From: Zerene cesonia | Lineage: Eukaryota; Arthropoda; Insecta; Lepidoptera; Pieridae | Assembly: GCF_012273895.1 (NCBI RefSeq) | Contig: NC_052104.1 | Coordinates: 1,612,001-1,676,000 of the forward strand | DNA: 64,000 nt | Direction of reading: 5' to 3' | Shown here: positions 62,346-64,000 of the stretch, piece by piece | Numbering within the stretch: the stretch's first letter is position 1 | Layout: every line of letters begins with the position of its first letter | Translations under genes and position numbers: made by a program | Notes under the pieces: generated by a model | What the model was told of the DNA's origin: nothing | Seen by the model: the letters and a program-made list of their open reading frames with translations, nothing else | Databases searched by the model: none

Positions 62346-64000
62346 AGTACTCATCCGTTTTAAACGGTTTTCAAGAATCGATCCGGCCGTATCGTTTAAA
62401 GATACAGGACACAATCAAAACGGGCGATGTTCGTCGTAAATCACGGAGCCGATACGTTTTGTCGCTAATGGAATCTCGCTTGACAGATAGACTCCATTTG
62501 CACATGCGAAATGGTTCCCTAAATGGCCAATAAACGCCGGTGTTATTAGCAATTTAAATTTTATGCACAGGTCACTGTTGTTATTAATTTGTATAGCATT
62601 GAATGTGGCATCTACTTTGTACCATTATTTATGAATCACCATGCTGTAGTATTGAAACTGAATAAGTACATTTGCTCAATGCGTTATTTGCATGAATAGG
62701 TTATGTAAATGTTAATAACATCAATTGTCTTTAAGACTATTATTGTTTATAACATTTATAAATGTGTACAACATTTGGGCTGATATTGAAACCTTACTTG
62801 TGAAACATATATCGTCTAGGTTTAGTGTATTTTTGTGATTTTACATTTAACAAAAACATCTTCCACCAGGTACGATACACATCGTGCGCTGAAATATTTC
62901 AATGTTACCAAAGGAGTGGCTCAAACCTATGTTAAGATTATATCAATTTGATGGATCGCTATGTTATCCCCACCGGGCACTCATTCCTACCGAGTGCAGC
63001 GCGCCGACGTACGAGTATATTATGTGCGTGCATCGTTTTACGCGAAATATCGACATCACGACCTTGGCGGAGGTGAACGAACCCGCATGTTTATTGATTG
63101 ATTACTGATTGCCGGTTAATGGCTCGTGCGAGGTGAGGAAACAATTGTTCGTTGGTATAGCGATTGACCGCTCCGTTGGTCAAGTAACGTAATACTATAA
63201 GAACAGGTCTCGATAAGCCGTTCTACGTCTTCTAACATGATGGATATTATACGTTATCGCATCTAGCTAGGCCAGGAGAAAAATCAACAAATAACTTAAA
63301 AAGAAATGACACATTCTTGATATCTAACTACAAATTTCTTGAAGTGTAAATTACATCGTTCAGGTATACATGAGGCACCCAATAAACACCGGCGTCAGTA
63401 TCAAGATAGCATAAACATGTGTACCGAGTCACAATGCACTTGGCGGGCCGTTTAAAAATGATTAAACTCGCATGCGACAATATCTCGTATAAAATTCACA
63501 AACGAACGGCATGTAAACAGAACAATCTACCATCTGCGGACAGAAATGGTCAGATTGGCGTGCGCGGGCAACGGGCATGGCTGGCGACCAAAATGGCTTC
63601 ATGTCCCACAATCCGCGCGTTATCTGCGATATTCACATCGAGGCTTGACGCACGTTCGCATTTTTGTTCAACGCGGGTACATAATACACATGTTCCTTGG
63701 TTTTTAATCTTATCTTTTAAAACTAACAAGGCGTGGCTATAGGCGTATAAATAAAGGGGTTTATTGCTAAAACCTGGTATTCTATGCCATGCATGTTATG
63801 CACGTTTTCAAGACCAAGTGTGAATACAATAATTTTATACATAAATAATTTTGAACCACAATATTGTCGTATCGATGTTCATGAATCTACATCGAAAACA
63901 ATTCCCTAATACAACATATTTAACCCTCACTAACATCAATCACAGAACAATAATACTGTACATCACCCACCCTAAACAGAACACAAAGCGAACCATTAGA

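Larger units (their letters stand above)
51829..64000. other. Twin 5' intron or upstream region without visible exons
   Basis: About 12 kb with no exon I can support and few repeats: a Helitron-like copy at 56264, a SINE start at 59311 and a repeat at 62190. Some blocks are GC-richer and non-repetitive (50930-51150, 54360-54600, 58440-58620, 61860-62060, 63420-63680). Since twin still lacks its N-terminal exons, this is probably intron sequence with possible enhancers or a first non-coding exon. Confidence 0.5.

Noticed and set aside
63419..63742. 107-codon plus-strand frame
   Set aside because: No domain and no support beyond being open.
1..64000. CRISPR arrays, operons, rRNA or tRNA genes
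   Set aside because: No regularly spaced repeats, no tRNA cloverleaf that I could fold by eye, and the gene structure is eukaryotic.

Overview
This 64 kb window is insect nuclear DNA, almost certainly from a moth or butterfly (Lepidoptera). The genes have many introns with GT/AG borders, intergenic DNA is AT-rich, and introns carry repeat families that I recognise as lepidopteran: a SINE with a 5' end reading GTCGAGCACGCTTCGG, Helitron-like elements with TC...CTAG ends, and a LINE tail ending in GATGATGATG. Four runs of N are assembly gaps; three are exactly 1000 bases and one is 208.

Layout. (1) 1-10.3 kb, plus strand: the 3' part of a fibrillar collagen gene. Gly-X-Y exons are followed by a C-telopeptide and a complete C-propeptide (COLFI domain); a 1000-N gap hides some helix exons and the 5' end lies outside the window. 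(2) 11.5-16.1 kb, minus: a five-exon gene for a 278-residue secreted Cys-rich protein with von Willebrand factor C-like modules; one of its introns holds a short ORF with a predicted signal peptide. (3) 17.4-21.5 kb, minus: a six-exon DM9-repeat protein with a Pro/Gly/Tyr-rich N-terminal region. (4) 22.0-23.1 kb, minus: a secreted trypsin-fold pseudoprotease whose start codon appears to be split by an intron. (5) 23.4-28.1 kb, minus: an eight-exon gene for a 952-residue secreted protein with three exon-encoded helical repeats and three LDL-receptor class A modules; I do not recognise this architecture. (6) 28.6-30.0 kb, plus: mRpS24, a mitochondrial ribosomal protein, head to head with gene 5. 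(7) 39.2-51.8 kb, minus: the C-terminal nuclease half of twin (CCR4/CNOT6-type deadenylase); its N-terminal exons are not visible and probably lie beyond the window.

About 30-39 kb is probably long twin 3' UTR plus intergenic DNA. It contains a 1.84 kb sequence present on both sides of a 1000-N gap, best read as two unmerged overlapping contig ends rather than a biological duplication. From 45 to 64 kb I see no exon except one of twin. That stretch has few recognisable transposons and several higher-GC blocks that could be conserved regulatory DNA.

The genes are not an operon. Collagen and the VWC-like gene converge on a near-palindromic double poly(A) signal. Genes 2 to 5 form a run of minus-strand genes, three with clear signal peptides (the VWC-like, pseudoprotease and LDLa proteins) and the DM9 protein without one that I can see. 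All exon joins below were built by hand from reading frame, intron phase and GT(GC)/AG borders, without transcript support.
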